A stretch of 64,000 nucleotides of DNA from Bacillota bacterium (GCA_023419605.1 JAEZXR010000050.1:48419-112418); one strand, 5' to 3'; numbered from the stretch's first letter, positions 42,833 to 52,409 are shown. The notes: generated by a model not told the origin, from the letters alone. Program-made: numbers and translations.

Positions 42833-44500
42833 ATGAAGAAGAGAATTTTAATGGTTGCTACAAGCCTTGCTCTCGCTCTCTCCATGTTGGCGACAGGTTG
42901 TGGCAATACCGACAAAACACCGGGCACCAATACTCCGGCTCCGACTGGTGCAGCGGAAACTAACGCTCCAGCAGCTGCTGGCGGTAAGATTACTATCAAC
43001 TTGGGTTCCGAACCACCTCGCATGAATCCGATCCTGAGCACGGACAGTACTTCAGGAAACGTTCAGAGACACGTGTTTGAAGGTTTGACCAAACTTGGAA
43101 AAGATGGTAAGCCAATTCCAGGTGTCGCAGAAAAATGGGAAAAGTCCGCAGATGGTCTGAAATATACTTTCACTCTGAGAGATGCAAAGTGGTCTGATGG
43201 ATCAGCTATTACTGCAGATGATTTTAAATATTCCATCCTTACGCTGTTGAAGAAAGACACAGCTGCTGAATATGCTTACCTTGGATACTACATCAAAGGT
43301 GGAGAAGCTTTCAACACAGGAAAGGGTAAAGAAGAAGACGTAGGTGTTAAGGTTCTTGATCCCAAGAAGCTGGAAATCACTCTTGAGAAGCCAGCTCCGT
43401 TTTTGCTCGACCTTCTGGCCTTCCATGCCTTCATGCCTGTAAAAAAAGATTTCTATGAGAAGCAGGATGGCGGTAAAAAATATGGTGCAGAACCGAACAC
43501 GATGCTCTACAATGGTCCTTATACCATTTCCTCATGGCAGCATGAAGACAACCTCGTTCTGACTAAGAATCCGAACTACTGGAACGCGAAGGAAATTAAG
43601 CTGGACGAAGTTAAAATGATGATGATCAAAGACTCCAATACGATTTTGAATACCTTCAAAGCTGGAGAAATTGACATGGTAGGTTTGACGGGTGATCAGG
43701 TTACCCTTCTTAAAGGTGAAGGCAAGACACCGGTTAACTACTACGATGGTTCCACCTGGTATTTCGAATTCAATACCGCCGATCCACTTTTGAAGAACCT
43801 CAATATCAGAAAAGCTTTAGCTGGTGCTATTGACAGAAATGCATTTATTACCGGTGTTCTGAAGAACAATTCAAAACCTGCTTACAGCTTTACAAACCCT
43901 GTTATTTTTGACGATAAGGGTGGATCCTTTGCAGCAACCGTAGGCGCTCCTTTTGTTAAGGATAATGATCCTGAAGCTAAGGCACTCTTTGAAAAGGGAT
44001 TGAAAGAACTGGGCTTGGATAAGGCTCCGAAAGTTGAAATGATCGGTGACGATTCTGACACAGCTAGAAAGAATATGCAGGCATTCCAGGAAATGTGGAA
44101 GAAGAACCTGGGCTTAGAAGTTACATTGACTAATCTTCCTTTCCAGGCAAGACTTGACAGAATGACCAACAAACAGTTCTCCATCGTAATGGCTGGTTGG
44201 AGTGCAGACTACAACGATCCTATCTCCTTCCTTGACTTGTGGGAGACAACAAATGGTAATAACCATACTAACTATTCTAATCCTAACTATGACAAATTGG
44301 TTAAAGATGTTCAAAATGAAGCAGATGCAGCTAAGAGAATGGCAAGCCTGAGAGAGTTGGAAAAGATAGCCATGACAGATCTGCCAGTTGCTCCAATCTA
44401 TTTCAGAGCTAGAGATTATATAACAAATCCGAAGTTAAAGGGTGTTGTAAGAACCTTCGGACAGGATATCGACCTGTACTGGGCATATCTTGAAAAATAG
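42833..44500 (+). CDS. oppA: Oligopeptide ABC transporter substrate-binding lipoprotein
   Basis: A 555-aa SBP_bac_5 family protein that captures peptides outside the cell. The signal peptide has lipobox LATGC with lipidated Cys23, then a Thr/Pro/Ala-rich linker. GKDGKPIPGVAEKWEKSADG and YTFTLRDAKWSDGSAITADD are family hallmarks. AAAGGAGG precedes ATG. It is followed by oppBCDF. Dipeptide or nickel transport by the same family cannot be excluded. Confidence 0.92.
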   Translation: MKKRILMVATSLALALSMLATGCGNTDKTPGTNTPAPTGAAETNAPAAAGGKITINLGSEPPRMNPILSTDSTSGNVQRHVFEGLTKLGKDGKPIPGVAEKWEKSADGLKYTFTLRDAKWSDGSAITADDFKYSILTLLKKDTAAEYAYLGYYIKGGEAFNTGKGKEEDVGVKVLDPKKLEITLEKPAPFLLDLLAFHAFMPVKKDFYEKQDGGKKYGAEPNTMLYNGPYTISSWQHEDNLVLTKNPNYWNAKEIKLDEVKMMMIKDSNTILNTFKAGEIDMVGLTGDQVTLLKGEGKTPVNYYDGSTWYFEFNTADPLLKNLNIRKALAGAIDRNAFITGVLKNNSKPAYSFTNPVIFDDKGGSFAATVGAPFVKDNDPEAKALFEKGLKELGLDKAPKVEMIGDDSDTARKNMQAFQEMWKKNLGLEVTLTNLPFQARLDRMTNKQFSIVMAGWSADYNDPISFLDLWETTNGNNHTNYSNPNYDKLVKDVQNEADAAKRMASLRELEKIAMTDLPVAPIYFRARDYITNPKLKGVVRTFGQDIDLYWAYLEK

Positions 44501-44544
44501 CAGTAAAAAGCAGTAATAATTCATTACTTATGAATGTTTATGCA

Positions 44545-44580
44545 CAAGGGTATATGCAATGGCCATATACCCTTGTATAT
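44545..44580 (+). terminator. Attenuating hairpin between oppA and oppB
   Basis: CAAGGGTATATG (44545-44556) pairs perfectly with CATATACCCTTG (44564-44575), without a strong T run. Such hairpins often raise binding-protein over permease expression. Confidence 0.65.
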
Positions 44581-44747
44581 GCTTTATATGATTTTGGGAA
44601 ATATAAACTTTTTAACTAAATAATTAGGCTGTACGAATGGCTTAAAATCGTTTATAATAGTTAAAGGGTTTTTCTTATATATAGAGAAGAGATTGATATG
44701 AAACAAGCAATTATATTTCTATTATTTTAATTTGGGGGGGAGAAAAG

Positions 44748-45695
44748 TTGCTCCAATATATTCTAAAAAGAATCGCTTATTCTCTTTTGACATTATTTAT
44801 ATTGGTTACCGTAACATTCTTTTTAATGCAGCTGCTTCCAGGGGATCCTTTCCTGGGCGAGAAGGCAGTGCCGGACAATATTAAACAAGTTTTGAACCAG
44901 AAATACGGATTGGATCAACCGGTACACGTGCAATATGTAAGATACCTTGGTAATATTCTTAAGTTCGACTTTGGAGATTCCATGGCCTATAGAAACAGAA
45001 GTGTAAACAGCATTATCGGACAGGCATTTCCGAATTCCTTCGATTTGGGAATTAGAGCGCTGATCTTTGCAATTATTGCTGGTATTTTTCTGGGCGTTGT
45101 GGCTGGGATTAACCACGGGAAGGCATGGGACACCGTATCTGTAATTATAGCGGTTATTGGTGTATCGGTGCCTAGCTTTATCATGGGCTCGCTGGTTCAA
45201 TATTTCATCTCTTTAAAACTTCAGCAATATCTGGGTATAAAGATCATTCCCATCAATGGATGGAATACGGAATTGCATAAGATTATTCCTCCGTTTGCTT
45301 TGGGGTTGGGGTCTTTAGCAACCATCGCGCGGCTGATGCGCACCAGTATGCTGGACGTAGTAAGCCAGGACTATATCAAGACAGCTCGATCCAAAGGTTT
45401 AAGCGAGACCGTAATCGTATGGAAGCATTGTATTCGGAATGCCATTCTTCCTGTTATAACAGTTTTGGGTCCACTCACTGCGACAATTTTGACAGGTACT
45501 TTTGTTGTTGAGAATATATTTAATATACCCGGTTTGGGTAGACACTTTGTTCAAAGTGTACAGATGACAGACTATACGATGATTACAGGGTTGACCTTGT
45601 TCTATGGAGCATTTCTGATTGTGGCGAATATGCTTGTAGATATTGCTTATGGATTTATCGATCCTAGAATCAGACTTGCGAAAGGAAAGGGGTGA
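44748..45695 (+). CDS. oppB: Oligopeptide ABC transporter permease OppB
   Basis: A 315-aa inner membrane permease with six predicted helices. ILKRIAYSLLTLFILVTVTFFLM at the start and the EAA-like loop (TARSKGLSETVIVWKHCIRNA, about 212) that contacts the ATPases are typical. Translation starts at TTG 44748 after a run of seven G and AG. Confidence 0.93.
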   Translation: MLQYILKRIAYSLLTLFILVTVTFFLMQLLPGDPFLGEKAVPDNIKQVLNQKYGLDQPVHVQYVRYLGNILKFDFGDSMAYRNRSVNSIIGQAFPNSFDLGIRALIFAIIAGIFLGVVAGINHGKAWDTVSVIIAVIGVSVPSFIMGSLVQYFISLKLQQYLGIKIIPINGWNTELHKIIPPFALGLGSLATIARLMRTSMLDVVSQDYIKTARSKGLSETVIVWKHCIRNAILPVITVLGPLTATILTGTFVVENIFNIPGLGRHFVQSVQMTDYTMITGLTLFYGAFLIVANMLVDIAYGFIDPRIRLAKGKG

Positions 45696-45699
45696 AAAT

Positions 45700-46617
45700 A
45701 TGGAGATGAATGCAACTTCATTCGAGAGAGTAGGTACGAATTTAAAAGCAGCACAATCGATCAAAAGGCCCAGTATTACGTACTGGAAGGATGCTGCGAG
45801 ACGTTTTCGGAAAAACAAGGCTGCTGTTGTGAGCCTGGTTTATATGGCTCTCATTATTGCCGGTGCCATATTTTTACCAATGGTCGCAAAACACAGTATA
45901 TCGGAACAGGACCTGATGTCTACCTACCTGAAGCCCTTCCAAAAAGGCTACATCTTTGGTACGGATGATCTGGGCAGAGATTTGTGGGTCCGTGTATGGT
46001 ACGGTGCCAGAATCTCCCTTTTTATTGGTGTTGCAGCCGCTTTAATCGATTTTGCCATCGGTGTGGTATATGGAGGAATAGCGGGTTACTTTGGTGGAAA
46101 AACCGATACCCTTATGATGCGAATCGTTGATATCTTAATCGCAATTCCGCATATGATGATTGTTATCCTGCTGACAGTAGTATTGCAGCCTGGAGTAAAA
46201 ACCATCATCATTGCGCTGTCCATTACCGGCTGGACCAGTATGGCGAGGTTGGTACGGGGTCAGGTCATGCAGTTGAAAGAACAGGAATTCGTTTTGGCTG
46301 CAAAGGTTCTGGGGGGAAGTCCGGGTCGGATTATCTTAAAACATCTTCTGCCGAACGTTATGGGTGTGGTTATTATCAGAATGACACTGACTGTGCCTAG
46401 TGCCATATTCAGTGAAGCCTTCCTCAGCTTCCTTGGATTGGGTGTTAGACTTCCGACGCCAAGCTGGGGCACTTTGGCCAGTGATGGTATTCTTTCCTTC
46501 CAGGTTTATCCATGGGTTCTGTTTATACCTGCTGCATTTATCTGCTTGACAATGTTGGCTTTAAATATACTTGGAGATGCTTTGAGAGATGCTCTCGATC
46601 CGAAGCTTAGAAAGTAG
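45700..46617 (+). CDS. oppC: Oligopeptide ABC transporter permease OppC
   Basis: A 305-aa permease partner of OppB, with an N-terminal extension, helix near 45-65, FGTDDLGRDLWVRVWYG before the transport core, and the EAA loop AAKVLGGSPGRIILKHLLPN. ATG 45700 follows AAAGGGGTG; the in-frame start at 45643 lies within oppB. Confidence 0.93.
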   Translation: MEMNATSFERVGTNLKAAQSIKRPSITYWKDAARRFRKNKAAVVSLVYMALIIAGAIFLPMVAKHSISEQDLMSTYLKPFQKGYIFGTDDLGRDLWVRVWYGARISLFIGVAAALIDFAIGVVYGGIAGYFGGKTDTLMMRIVDILIAIPHMMIVILLTVVLQPGVKTIIIALSITGWTSMARLVRGQVMQLKEQEFVLAAKVLGGSPGRIILKHLLPNVMGVVIIRMTLTVPSAIFSEAFLSFLGLGVRLPTPSWGTLASDGILSFQVYPWVLFIPAAFICLTMLALNILGDALRDALDPKLRK

Positions 46618-46626
46618 GTGTGTGAA

Positions 46627-47649
46627 ATGAAAAAAGTTCTTACAGTAAAAGATTTGGAAGTGTCATTTGACACATATGCAGGTGAGGTTAAAGCGGTTAG
46701 AGGTGTGTCCTTTGAAGTGAATGAGGGAGAGGTTGTTGCTATTGTTGGTGAATCCGGCTGCGGCAAAAGCGTTACGGCCCAGACCATCATGAAGCTCAAT
46801 CCTATGCCTCCTGCGAGAATTAAGAATGGTTCCATCCTGTTGGATGGTATTGATATAGTAGGGTTAAACAAGAAGGAAATGGAGAAGGTAAGAGGTTCCC
46901 TGGTCAGCATGATATTCCAGGATCCTATGACTTCCCTGAATCCTACCATGACTGTGGGCTCTCAGATTGCGGAAACTCTGATCAAGCATCAGAGGATGAA
47001 GAAATCCGATGCCTTAAATAAGGCAATCGAAATGCTGGAGTTGGTCCAGATACCCAATGCTGCAAAAAGAGCAAAGCAATATCCTCATGAGTTCAGCGGC
47101 GGTATGAGGCAAAGAGCCATGATCGCTTTGGCACTGGCATGTTCTCCAAAGCTGCTCATAGCCGACGAGCCTACAACAGCTCTGGACGTTACTATCCAGG
47201 CGCAGATTATCGATTTGATGAAAGATATTTCAAATAAATTGAATACTTCCATCATTTTGATTACCCATGACCTTGGGGTGGTTGCGGACTTGGCACAGAA
47301 AGTTATTGTAATGTATGCAGGTAAAATTGTTGAAACGGGTTCCTTGAACCAGATATTCTATAATCCGCAGCATCCGTATACATGGGGGTTGATGCAGTCA
47401 ATGCCGAGACTTGACCTGGATAAGGAGCAGAAGCTTACTCCGATTGAGGGTACTCCTCCGGATTTGTTTGCACCTCCTGCAGGATGTGGATTTGCAGACA
47501 GATGCCAGTATTGTATGAGGATATGCAGGGAGAAACAGCCTGAATACTTTGACATTGAGAATGGACATAAGGCTGCTTGCTGGTTGTTGCATCCTGATGC
47601 ACCAAAGATTGAGCGCATTAAGGTAGGAGGTGTTTCAAGTGCAAAGTAA
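46627..47649 (+). CDS. oppD: Oligopeptide ABC transporter ATPase OppD
   Basis: A 340-aa ABC ATPase. Walker A GESGCGKSVT (about 37), signature FSGGMRQRAMIA, Walker B LLIADEPTTALDVT, and the C-terminal oligopeptide domain with the Cys motif GCGFADRCQYCMRIC. ATG 46627 has AGGTG 7 bases before it. oppF overlaps its end by 11 bases. Confidence 0.94.
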   Translation: MKKVLTVKDLEVSFDTYAGEVKAVRGVSFEVNEGEVVAIVGESGCGKSVTAQTIMKLNPMPPARIKNGSILLDGIDIVGLNKKEMEKVRGSLVSMIFQDPMTSLNPTMTVGSQIAETLIKHQRMKKSDALNKAIEMLELVQIPNAAKRAKQYPHEFSGGMRQRAMIALALACSPKLLIADEPTTALDVTIQAQIIDLMKDISNKLNTSIILITHDLGVVADLAQKVIVMYAGKIVETGSLNQIFYNPQHPYTWGLMQSMPRLDLDKEQKLTPIEGTPPDLFAPPAGCGFADRCQYCMRICREKQPEYFDIENGHKAACWLLHPDAPKIERIKVGGVSSAK

Positions 47650-48604
47650 TAGTACACTTCTTCAAATTAAAAACTTAAAAAAGTACTTTAATGTAGGACA
47701 GGGTAATATTCTTAAGGCTGTTGACGGTGTAACGCTTGATATTTACAAGGGAGAAACCCTGGGATTGGTTGGAGAGAGCGGATGCGGCAAATCAACGCTG
47801 GGAAGAACCGTAATCAGAATGTATGACGCAACTTCGGGAGAAGTGTTATATAATAATAAAAACATACATGCGATGGGCAGAAAGGAATTTTTCGGCTTTA
47901 ACAAAGCCGCTCAGATGATATTCCAGGACCCCTATGCGTCCTTGAATCCGAGGATGACCGTTGGAAACATCATTGGTGAAGGTATCGATATCCATGGTCT
48001 ATATACTGGGGAAAAGAGGCAGGAAAGAATCTATGAGTTGCTTGAACTGGTAGGACTGAACAGGGAACATGCAAACAGATTCCCTCATGAGTTCAGCGGC
48101 GGTCAGCGGCAGAGAATTGGAATTGCCAGAGCTCTTGCTATTGAACCGGAATTCATCGTATGTGATGAGCCGATTTCGGCGTTGGATGTGTCGATACAGG
48201 CGCAGATTGTAAACCTGCTTAAAAACCTGCAGGAAAAGTTGGGTTTAACCTACTTGTTTATCGCTCATGACCTGAACATGGTTAAATATATCAGTGACAG
48301 AGTTGTAGTTATGTATCTGGGTACTGTGGCTGAGGTCGCTGAAAGTGAGGAAATTTACGAAAATCCAATGCATCCTTATACGCAGGCACTACTCTCTGCG
48401 ATTCCAATTCCAGACCCGGACATTGAGAGGAGCAGACAGAGAATCATCCTGGAAGGTGATGTTCCCAGCCCTATTAATTCACCGAAGGGCTGTACTTTCT
48501 GTACGAGATGTCCAAAGGCAATGGATGTTTGTCGTGAAAGCAGACCGGAACTTAAGGAAGTTGCACCGGGTCATAAGGTAGCATGCCACTTGTACAATAA
48601 ATAA
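47639..48604 (+). CDS. oppF: Oligopeptide ABC transporter ATPase OppF
   Basis: A 321-aa ABC ATPase pairing with OppD. Walker A GESGCGKSTLGR, signature FSGGQRQRIGIA, Walker B FIVCDEPISALDVS, and the C-terminal Cys region GCTFCTRCPKAMDVC. GTG 47639 is chosen because AGGAGG (47625-47630) lies 8 bases before it; GTG 47630 overlaps that site. Translational coupling to oppD is likely. Confidence 0.93.
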   Translation: MQSNSTLLQIKNLKKYFNVGQGNILKAVDGVTLDIYKGETLGLVGESGCGKSTLGRTVIRMYDATSGEVLYNNKNIHAMGRKEFFGFNKAAQMIFQDPYASLNPRMTVGNIIGEGIDIHGLYTGEKRQERIYELLELVGLNREHANRFPHEFSGGQRQRIGIARALAIEPEFIVCDEPISALDVSIQAQIVNLLKNLQEKLGLTYLFIAHDLNMVKYISDRVVVMYLGTVAEVAESEEIYENPMHPYTQALLSAIPIPDPDIERSRQRIILEGDVPSPINSPKGCTFCTRCPKAMDVCRESRPELKEVAPGHKVACHLYNK

Positions 48605-48614
48605 TGATAATACT

Positions 48615-48656
48615 AAGAAGTTATGCTTGGATTCATCGGGTATAACTTCTTTTTTA
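48615..48656 (+). terminator. Terminator of the opp operon
   Basis: AAGAAGTTAT (48615-48624) pairs with ATAACTTCTT (48642-48651), followed by TTTT. Confidence 0.88.
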
Positions 48657-48753
48657 TGTGATTTTTTATGTTCTCGGGTTAAATATGTGCAGAGGGGCCT
48701 ATAACCTGGTTAATATAGTAAGAACATCCTATTTTTTTAACACCGGAAACCTG

Positions 48754-49171
48754 TTATAATAAATCTACTAAAAAGTTTTAATCGGTAAGATTTATTGAAA
48801 CGCGCTTGACGCAAAGTGAAAATTAAGGAAGAATTATGCTTTGCTACGCGTTATAATAAGACTACTAAAGAATTTCAAAAGGTAAGTCTTATTGAAACGC
48901 GTTTAACGCAAAGTGAAAATTAAAGAAGAATTAATCTTTGCTACGCGTTGTAATAAGACTATTAAAGAATTTCGAAAGATAAGTATTATTGAAATGCGTT
49001 TAATGGGATGTTAGTTTTAAGGAAGGATCACTCTTTCCTGCACGTCAGAATAAATTTGCCAAAAATTTTTATAAAAGGTAAGATTTATTGAAATGTTTTA
49101 ATAGAAGGATAATATTAAAGAAGAACTAACTTTCCCCACGTGGTATAATATGGTTATGAGAAGTTTCTGTA
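48754..49171 (+). repeat. 97-bp degenerate tandem repeat array
   Basis: Units start with GGTAAG-ATTTATTGAAA or close variants at 48784, 48881, 48978 and 49077 (steps 97, 97, 99), and the motif recurs at 49172. The end of a preceding unit is visible from 48754. Units 1 and 2 are about 90% alike and can form a stem ACGCG...GCAAAG with CTTTGC...CGCGT (48800-48851 in unit 1). Each unit has a TATAAT-like sequence near its end. The array lies in a gene-free gap ahead of the gene at 49221. Confidence 0.8.
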
Positions 49172-49220
49172 AGTAAGTCTTTGCAAGAAAAACACATTAT
49201 CTTAAAAAGGGTGCAGGCTA

Positions 49221-50081
49221 ATGGCGTATAAAATTCTGTGCATAGATGAACTGGGGTCAACCAGGCTGGAGTTGTTTGCAAAATTAAAGGAACCGGGCAT
49301 TCTGGTGATCAATGCCAGGAATCGGATGGAGATACAAAGTGCGCTGAATAACAACTACTTTTCAGTTCTTTTATGTGTGATCAATTCTGAAAGTTTCCGT
49401 GAGTTGGAGTATATTAGTGAAATAAAACAAAGGGTGGAGTACAAAGAGGTTCCTGTAATCGTAATATCAAAATTTGCAGACCGGAAGTATATATTGAAAG
49501 CTGTTGAGTTAGGTGCACAGGAATATATTGCACAGCCCTTCGATAAGGAAGTGCTCTTGGCAAAAATACTGGGTGTATTGGGTTGGAAGCAGAGCAGTGT
49601 ATCCGGACCCCAAAGGCCGGATGAAGATATGATAAGCTTTAGTTTTACTGAAATGTTTAACAAGGAGATTAAAGCAGCCAGCAGAGGCGGCTATCCTGTA
49701 TCCGTAATTCTCGGAAGCGTTGTTAGTCGGATTTCCTTATATAAAAATGACCAGGAGCTTACAGAACTTACGGTAAATCTGCATAAGGTCATTAAGACAA
49801 AGGTTAGGGATACCGATACCGTTTTCTTCTATGGAAACGGTAGGCTGGCAATTCTGTTACCCTTTGCAGACCAGTCCGGAGTCAAGGTGGTGGAGGAAAA
49901 GATAAAAAATGTATTCGAAACTCATTCTGTCCTGAAGCCTGTAAGTTCGGAATATAGGCTTATTACCGGTGCCGTTTCCTTTCCGGAAGATGGGAAGATT
50001 CAGCAAAACCTTTTGGAAAAGTTGAAAAAGAGTTTGGATACAAATGTGAAAAATGAACTTCGAAGTATGAGCAGTGTGTAA
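49221..50081 (+). CDS. Degenerate receiver plus degenerate GGDEF protein
   Basis: A 286-aa cytoplasmic protein. Residues 1-120 have a response-regulator fold pattern (YKILCIDELG; VPVIVISKF; VELGAQEYIAQPFDKEVLL), but the phospho-acceptor position reads LLCVINSES with no Asp. Residues about 140-280 resemble a GGDEF domain (FTEMFNKEIKAASRGGYPVSVIL; DTDTVFFYGNGRLAILLP), with GNGRL in place of GGDEF. It is unlikely to make c-di-GMP and may be a ligand-binding or scaffold protein. It follows the tandem array and converges on a lexA-like gene. Confidence 0.7.
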   Translation: MAYKILCIDELGSTRLELFAKLKEPGILVINARNRMEIQSALNNNYFSVLLCVINSESFRELEYISEIKQRVEYKEVPVIVISKFADRKYILKAVELGAQEYIAQPFDKEVLLAKILGVLGWKQSSVSGPQRPDEDMISFSFTEMFNKEIKAASRGGYPVSVILGSVVSRISLYKNDQELTELTVNLHKVIKTKVRDTDTVFFYGNGRLAILLPFADQSGVKVVEEKIKNVFETHSVLKPVSSEYRLITGAVSFPEDGKIQQNLLEKLKKSLDTNVKNELRSMSSV

Positions 50082-50084
50082 AGG

Positions 50085-50118
50085 GCACAAGCATGTATAT
50101 CGATATACATGCTTGTGC
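50085..50118. terminator. Perfect 34-bp palindrome between convergent genes
   Basis: GCACAAGCATGTATATC and its reverse complement form a loop-poor hairpin without T runs, just after one stop codon and 16 bases from the other. A bidirectional terminator is likely. Confidence 0.7.
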
Positions 50119-50133
50119 TACAATCCTTTCATT

Positions 50134-50769
50134 TCAAAATCGTGTATATTTTCCTATAAGCTTTCCCGCTATGGATATTTCACCCTTGTCAAATTTGTCT
50201 CTTCCGATAGGATTGCTATCACCTTTCAGAAAAACAATATTTTCATCTTCAGAAGCAAAAATTTTTCTGATGATGGCGTGATTTTTATAGAGAACAAGTA
50301 CAATATCGCCATCCTTTACGACGGCATCACAACTGACAATCAATAAGTCCTGGTAATTAATCCCTGAGTCTCGTAGACTGTTATCAGTACAGCTGATAAT
50401 AAAGCAATTTTGATGCCCGGCCAGTAAGTCATCAGGAAGGGGTTGGTATTTTTCAATATTGTACATATTGGTTATATCGGCAATGGTACGGCTGGTCAGT
50501 TTTTTCACTACAGGAATGAATACCGGTATTCCGTAATTTGATTCATCCGATACCAATTGAATAGAGCGTGCAGCCCCTGTTTTTCTTTTAATAACACCTT
50601 TTCGCTCCATACGATTCAAGATTCCTTGAACCGTAGCCGGAGTCTTTTCACCGATAGCATCTGCAATTTCTCGTACTGTAGGCGGAATTCCTTTTTGTTT
50701 TATAAAGGATTCTATGATAAAATAAACCCTTTTCTGTTTCTGTGTTAAAGAGCTCAAATCAGGTGTCAT
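50134..50769 (-). CDS. LexA-family regulator lacking the autocleavage site
   Basis: A 211-aa LexA-like protein. The winged helix is clear (PPTVREIADAIGEKTPATVQ, residues 29-48). The C-terminal S24 region keeps the nucleophile Ser131 (CTDNSLRDSGI), but the lysine position is Arg168 (HAIIRKI) with Lys169 beside it, and the Ala-Gly cleavage bond expected near residues 89-90 is replaced by Lys-Lys. It may bind DNA without RecA-induced self-cleavage. No CGAAC-type SOS box was seen upstream. It could be a paralog rather than the SOS repressor. Confidence 0.82.
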   Translation of the reverse strand: MTPDLSSLTQKQKRVYFIIESFIKQKGIPPTVREIADAIGEKTPATVQGILNRMERKGVIKRKTGAARSIQLVSDESNYGIPVFIPVVKKLTSRTIADITNMYNIEKYQPLPDDLLAGHQNCFIISCTDNSLRDSGINYQDLLIVSCDAVVKDGDIVLVLYKNHAIIRKIFASEDENIVFLKGDSNPIGRDKFDKGEISIAGKLIGKYTRF

Positions 50770-51047
50770 GTTAAAACTCCTTTTGTTCAGGATGTATAGT
50801 TATTCGAGGTTGGTGAAAATATTTTAACACAGTAGAATAAATATTTCGTGAGAAATTTGTCGTAGATATAAAAAAGTGCACACTATATAAAAACGGCATG
50901 GAAAGGCCTTTTTATTGGTGGATGTACCTATGCAGCGAGGCTTACATTCCACTCCTTTGCAAATTTAATCCGACTGGAGTATATCTTCACTTGTCTGGGT
51001 ATACTATATTTTGCTTACCTTAAAAATATGGAAAAGGAAAATGCACT

Positions 51048-52199
51048 GTGTTTAAACTGCTTAAGAACGGCCTTTGCTACAGCCCGCAAAAGCTAGGAAA
51101 AAAAGATATTCTGGTGATCTACGAGAAAATCCATAAGATTGAAGATAGCATCGATGAAAAAACGTTGTTTGAGACGGAGGTTATTGATTGCAGCAATAAG
51201 ATACTATGTCCTGCTTTTATTGACCAGCATGTCCATATTATAGGGGGAGGCGGGGAAGAAGGCCCTAGTAGCCGGATTCCTGAAATTATGCTCAGTGATA
51301 TTGTAACAGCGGGGGTTGCAACTGTAGTTGGCCTATTAGGGCTAGATGCGGTTACACGGAGAATATCCGCTTTGCTGGCAAAAGCTACAGCCCTTGAAGA
51401 AGAAGGAATTACTGCCTATATCTACACAGGCAGCTACAGCATTCCTACTTCCAGCCTTACAGGGAAACCCATCGACGACCTTGCTCTCATTAGTAAGGTG
51501 ATCGGTATCGGCGAAGTTGCCATTTCGGATTACCGATCTTCACACCCTACACTTCAGCAGCTAAAGGCACTGGCATGGGAAGCGAGGGCCGGCGCGCTTA
51601 TCGGAAAAAAAGCAGGCGTTGTGCACTTTCATGTAGGGGACGGCAAAAGGGGCATCGACCCCATTATGGAGCTTTTACGAGAATCGGACTTTCCCATCAA
51701 CATGTTTGTTCCAACCCATCTAAATCGCAATAAAAAGCTCTTTCAGGAGGCTGTCGATTATTGCAAGCAGGGAGGCAATATCGATCTGACGGCGGGGGAA
51801 AAGTCCGGTATAGGCTATAGTGTGCCTGAAGCCCTGGAAGAACTCTACGAAAGTAAGGTGAATATGTCCAAGGTGACGGTTTCTTCCGACGGAAACGGCA
51901 GTGTTCCTTCGGGGAATGGGGGAAGTACCGGGGTAGGCAAGGTGACCGCATTATATGAGGATATTGTAAGCTGCTATAAACGGGGAAAGGTACCTCTGGA
52001 AACGATTCTCGGTACGGTTACTTCAAACGTAGCGACTGTTCTCGGAATCTATCCGGTAAAAGGATGTCTGAAACCAGGCAGTGATGCGGATATTTTGGTT
52101 TTGGACAAGGATAGTCTGCGTTTGGATAAGATGATTGCAAAAGGTCAGACCTTTATAGAAGACGGGAAGGTCATCAGGAAGGGAAGATACGAGCAGTAA
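51048..52199 (+). CDS. iadA: Isoaspartyl dipeptidase
   Basis: A 383-aa zinc amidohydrolase that splits beta-aspartyl dipeptides, including the beta-Asp-Arg released by cyanophycinase. FIDQHVHIIGGGGEEGP carries the HxH metal ligands, VHFHVGDGKRG and PTHLNRN further His ligands, and SSDGNGSVP the catalytic Asp. Translation starts at GTG 51048 after AAAGG; ATG 51041 is in another frame and stops at once. It opens the cyanophycin locus. Confidence 0.93.
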   Translation: MFKLLKNGLCYSPQKLGKKDILVIYEKIHKIEDSIDEKTLFETEVIDCSNKILCPAFIDQHVHIIGGGGEEGPSSRIPEIMLSDIVTAGVATVVGLLGLDAVTRRISALLAKATALEEEGITAYIYTGSYSIPTSSLTGKPIDDLALISKVIGIGEVAISDYRSSHPTLQQLKALAWEARAGALIGKKAGVVHFHVGDGKRGIDPIMELLRESDFPINMFVPTHLNRNKKLFQEAVDYCKQGGNIDLTAGEKSGIGYSVPEALEELYESKVNMSKVTVSSDGNGSVPSGNGGSTGVGKVTALYEDIVSCYKRGKVPLETILGTVTSNVATVLGIYPVKGCLKPGSDADILVLDKDSLRLDKMIAKGQTFIEDGKVIRKGRYEQ

Positions 52200-52250
52200 A
52201 AAATTTGAAGTGAAGCGAAAAGTTTTAGAAATTGGTCAGGAGGTATGTGT

Positions 52251-52409
52251 ATGGCAAATGTAATGGTAGGGCTGTGGAAAGGGATAAACTATCTGTTGGC
52301 AGTAATAAACGATATTATTACCTTTAAACTGGTCTTTATTATTCCACTGCTTATTCTTTATCTGGCTTACAGGGGAATTACAACCCATAAGGCAAAGAGA
52401 AAAGCATGA
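52251..52409 (+). CDS. Small single-span membrane protein (52 aa)
   Basis: AGGAGG lies 7 bases before ATG 52251. The product begins MANVMVGLWKGINYLLAV, has a hydrophobic segment FKLVFIIPLLILYLAY (residues 25-40) and ends in a basic tail THKAKRKA. No family is recognised. It sits between iadA and a second small membrane protein gene in the cyanophycin locus. Confidence 0.65.
   Translation: MANVMVGLWKGINYLLAVINDIITFKLVFIIPLLILYLAYRGITTHKAKRKA

Noticed and set aside
48754..49171. CRISPR array considered for the 97-bp repeats
   Set aside because: Whole units repeat without unique spacers, similarity decays along the array, and no cas gene is present.
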